Positions 4,336 to 5,177 of a stretch of 5,177 bases of DNA are shown here, piece by piece. The stretch comes from an uncultured Microcoleaceae cyanobacterium (GTDB taxonomy: Bacteria > Cyanobacteriota > Cyanobacteriia > Cyanobacteriales > Microcoleaceae), in contig CALKCV010000111.1 of assembly GCA_938083405.1 (NCBI GenBank), positions 1 through 5,177 of the forward strand. The letters run 5' to 3'. The notes below the pieces were generated by a model. It saw only the letters and a list, made by a program, of their open reading frames with translations, did not search any database and was not told the DNA's origin. The position numbers and the translations under genes are program-made. Each line of letters begins with the position of its first letter. The first letter of the stretch is position 1.

Positions 4336-5177
4336 TTAACAAGAACCAAGACGATCTGCTAAAGCTTCTACAGCTTTCAAAAGCTCGCTCCCGGTCCAGC
4401 CAGCAAAAAGGTCAGAGGCGATCGCCGCCCCACCCGCACCGACACCTTCTTTAACATATCCCCGTTCGTAAGCTTGTAGTTTTGAATAACGAGAGTGGGC
4501 AAAACTAAGCTGGGTAGCTATTAGAGGCACAGAACCGATATCCTCTGCCAACCCCACTGTATCCCCGGTGGGATCTTCAGCCACCCAACGAGTAGTTCCC
4601 ACTACAACTCGCTCTGGTTGCCAAGGGAGAGAATATCCATGGGCGATCGCCCGCATGAGAGCATAAACAGCCAGCATTTGCGTGCCGCCGGCCAAGATAA
4701 CGCCGCAACTGCGACTAGCAGCGATCGCCATTCCCGCCGCCGCCACCTGCATCGGATCTCCTACAGCAGCAACCACTTCTAAGGGTTCTAAGTTTTTCGA
4801 CGAACCGAAAGCCGCAGCCAAACCTTGACGGACCACCGCCAACTTCTGGGCGTGGTTGCATTGGGGGTGAGAGCTATTGACCTTGCCCGCCGCCGATATG
4901 CCCAAACCCATTAAGACAGCAAGTGCTGTAGTAGTTCCTCCCACCACGCACTCTCCTAAAATTAGATAACCGCCACTTGCTTCTGCGGCTAGCTTTTGGC
5001 CCCAAATCAAACCCCGATCTAATAAATTTTTCGCCGTCGCCAATTCCAAAGCCCTGCCAGTGGTGACGCAGTTAGCAGGAGTACCCCCCAGAGAGATCGT
5101 AGGGACGGGAGGTTTTTGGGGCAAGCCCGCATCAAATAAATAGACGGGAATTTCGAGCTTTTCAACTACGGCCCGAG
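4336..5177 (-). CDS. CobT-like nicotinate-nucleotide phosphoribosyltransferase (UPF0284/TIGR00303 type), N-terminus outside window
   Basis: The frame stays open to the right edge (279 visible residues of an expected 360-380). A TTG at 5124-5122 is an internal Leu codon and not the start: upstream residues R-A-V-V-E-K-L-E-I-P-V-Y-L-F-D-A-G-L-P fit the family's L-D-A-G-L segment. Other landmarks are G-E-C-V-V-G-G-T-T-T-A, like the glycine-threonine loop of CobT, then H-P-Q-C-N-H-A-Q-K, A-V-G-D-P-M-Q, L-A-G-G-T-Q-M-L-A and W-V-A-E-D-P-T-G-D-T. CobT enzymes transfer phosphoribose from nicotinate mononucleotide to the lower-ligand base of cobamides, an intracellular step of nucleotide loop assembly. 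The archaeal-type branch to which this belongs is related to bacterial CobT but distinct. Most cyanobacteria are thought to make adenine-type pseudocobalamin, so the accepted base is uncertain. No other cobamide gene is in view. Four HIP1 sites lie within about 310 bases of the 3' half. Confidence 0.88.
   Translation of the reverse strand, partial: RAVVEKLEIPVYLFDAGLPQKPPVPTISLGGTPANCVTTGRALELATAKNLLDRGLIWGQKLAAEASGGYLILGECVVGGTTTALAVLMGLGISAAGKVNSSHPQCNHAQKLAVVRQGLAAAFGSSKNLEPLEVVAAVGDPMQVAAAGMAIAASRSCGVILAGGTQMLAVYALMRAIAHGYSLPWQPERVVVGTTRWVAEDPTGDTVGLAEDIGSVPLIATQLSFAHSRYSKLQAYERGYVKEGVGAGGAAIASDLFAGWTGSELLKAVEALADRLGSC

Noticed and set aside
4242..4454. 70-codon plus-strand frame after the heptad repeat
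   Set aside because: Its second half is antisense to the well-supported CobT-like gene and its product has no recognisable features.
5122..5124. TTG as start of the CobT-like gene
   Set aside because: The frame stays open upstream to the window edge and encodes the family's conserved L-x-D-A-G-L segment, so the true start is outside.

Overview
The window looks like a piece of a filamentous, phycobilisome-bearing cyanobacterium (order Oscillatoriales or a relative; inference). The reasons are ten copies of the HIP1 octamer GCGATCGC in 5.2 kb, AATTAAT heptanucleotide tracts, several dispersed hairpin repeats of types common in cyanobacterial genomes, and a CpcT/CpeT-family chromophore lyase homologue.

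Layout from left to right. (1) The last 39 codons of a sensor histidine kinase (+) enter from the left edge. (2) A short convergent intergenic stretch carries three hairpin repeats. (3) Three genes lie on the minus strand: a lipoprotein solute-binding protein of the PotD-like class (307-1461), a 166-residue protein that may be a very divergent CpcS/CpeS-type lyase (1667-2167), and a CpcT/CpeT-family protein (2394-3038). They are separated by gaps of 205 and 226 bases that are filled with inverted repeats, so they are probably not one tight operon. (4) About 800 bases without an established gene follow (3039-3837). They hold two copies of a 28-base repeat, a well-formed minus-strand promoter, a structured stretch with one 42-codon reading frame, and a small palindrome. 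(5) A 123-residue protein with two perfect heptad segments (+, 3838-4209) follows. (6) A CobT-like phosphoribosyltransferase (UPF0284/TIGR00303 type) runs in from the right edge on the minus strand, convergent with the coiled-coil gene; its N-terminus is outside the window.

How the genes may work together: only the two central minus-strand genes suggest a shared job, handling of a bilin or bilin-like ligand by two small beta-barrel-type proteins away from phycobilisome structural genes. That is inference: the CpcT/CpeT assignment is good and the CpcS/CpeS one is weak. The kinase, binding protein, coiled-coil protein and CobT homologue appear functionally unrelated. The most distinctive content is non-coding: nested inverted repeats in both gaps of the minus-strand cluster, a hairpin family with fixed arms and a variable 7-base loop, and a possible RNA or long leader starting near position 3451 on the minus strand.
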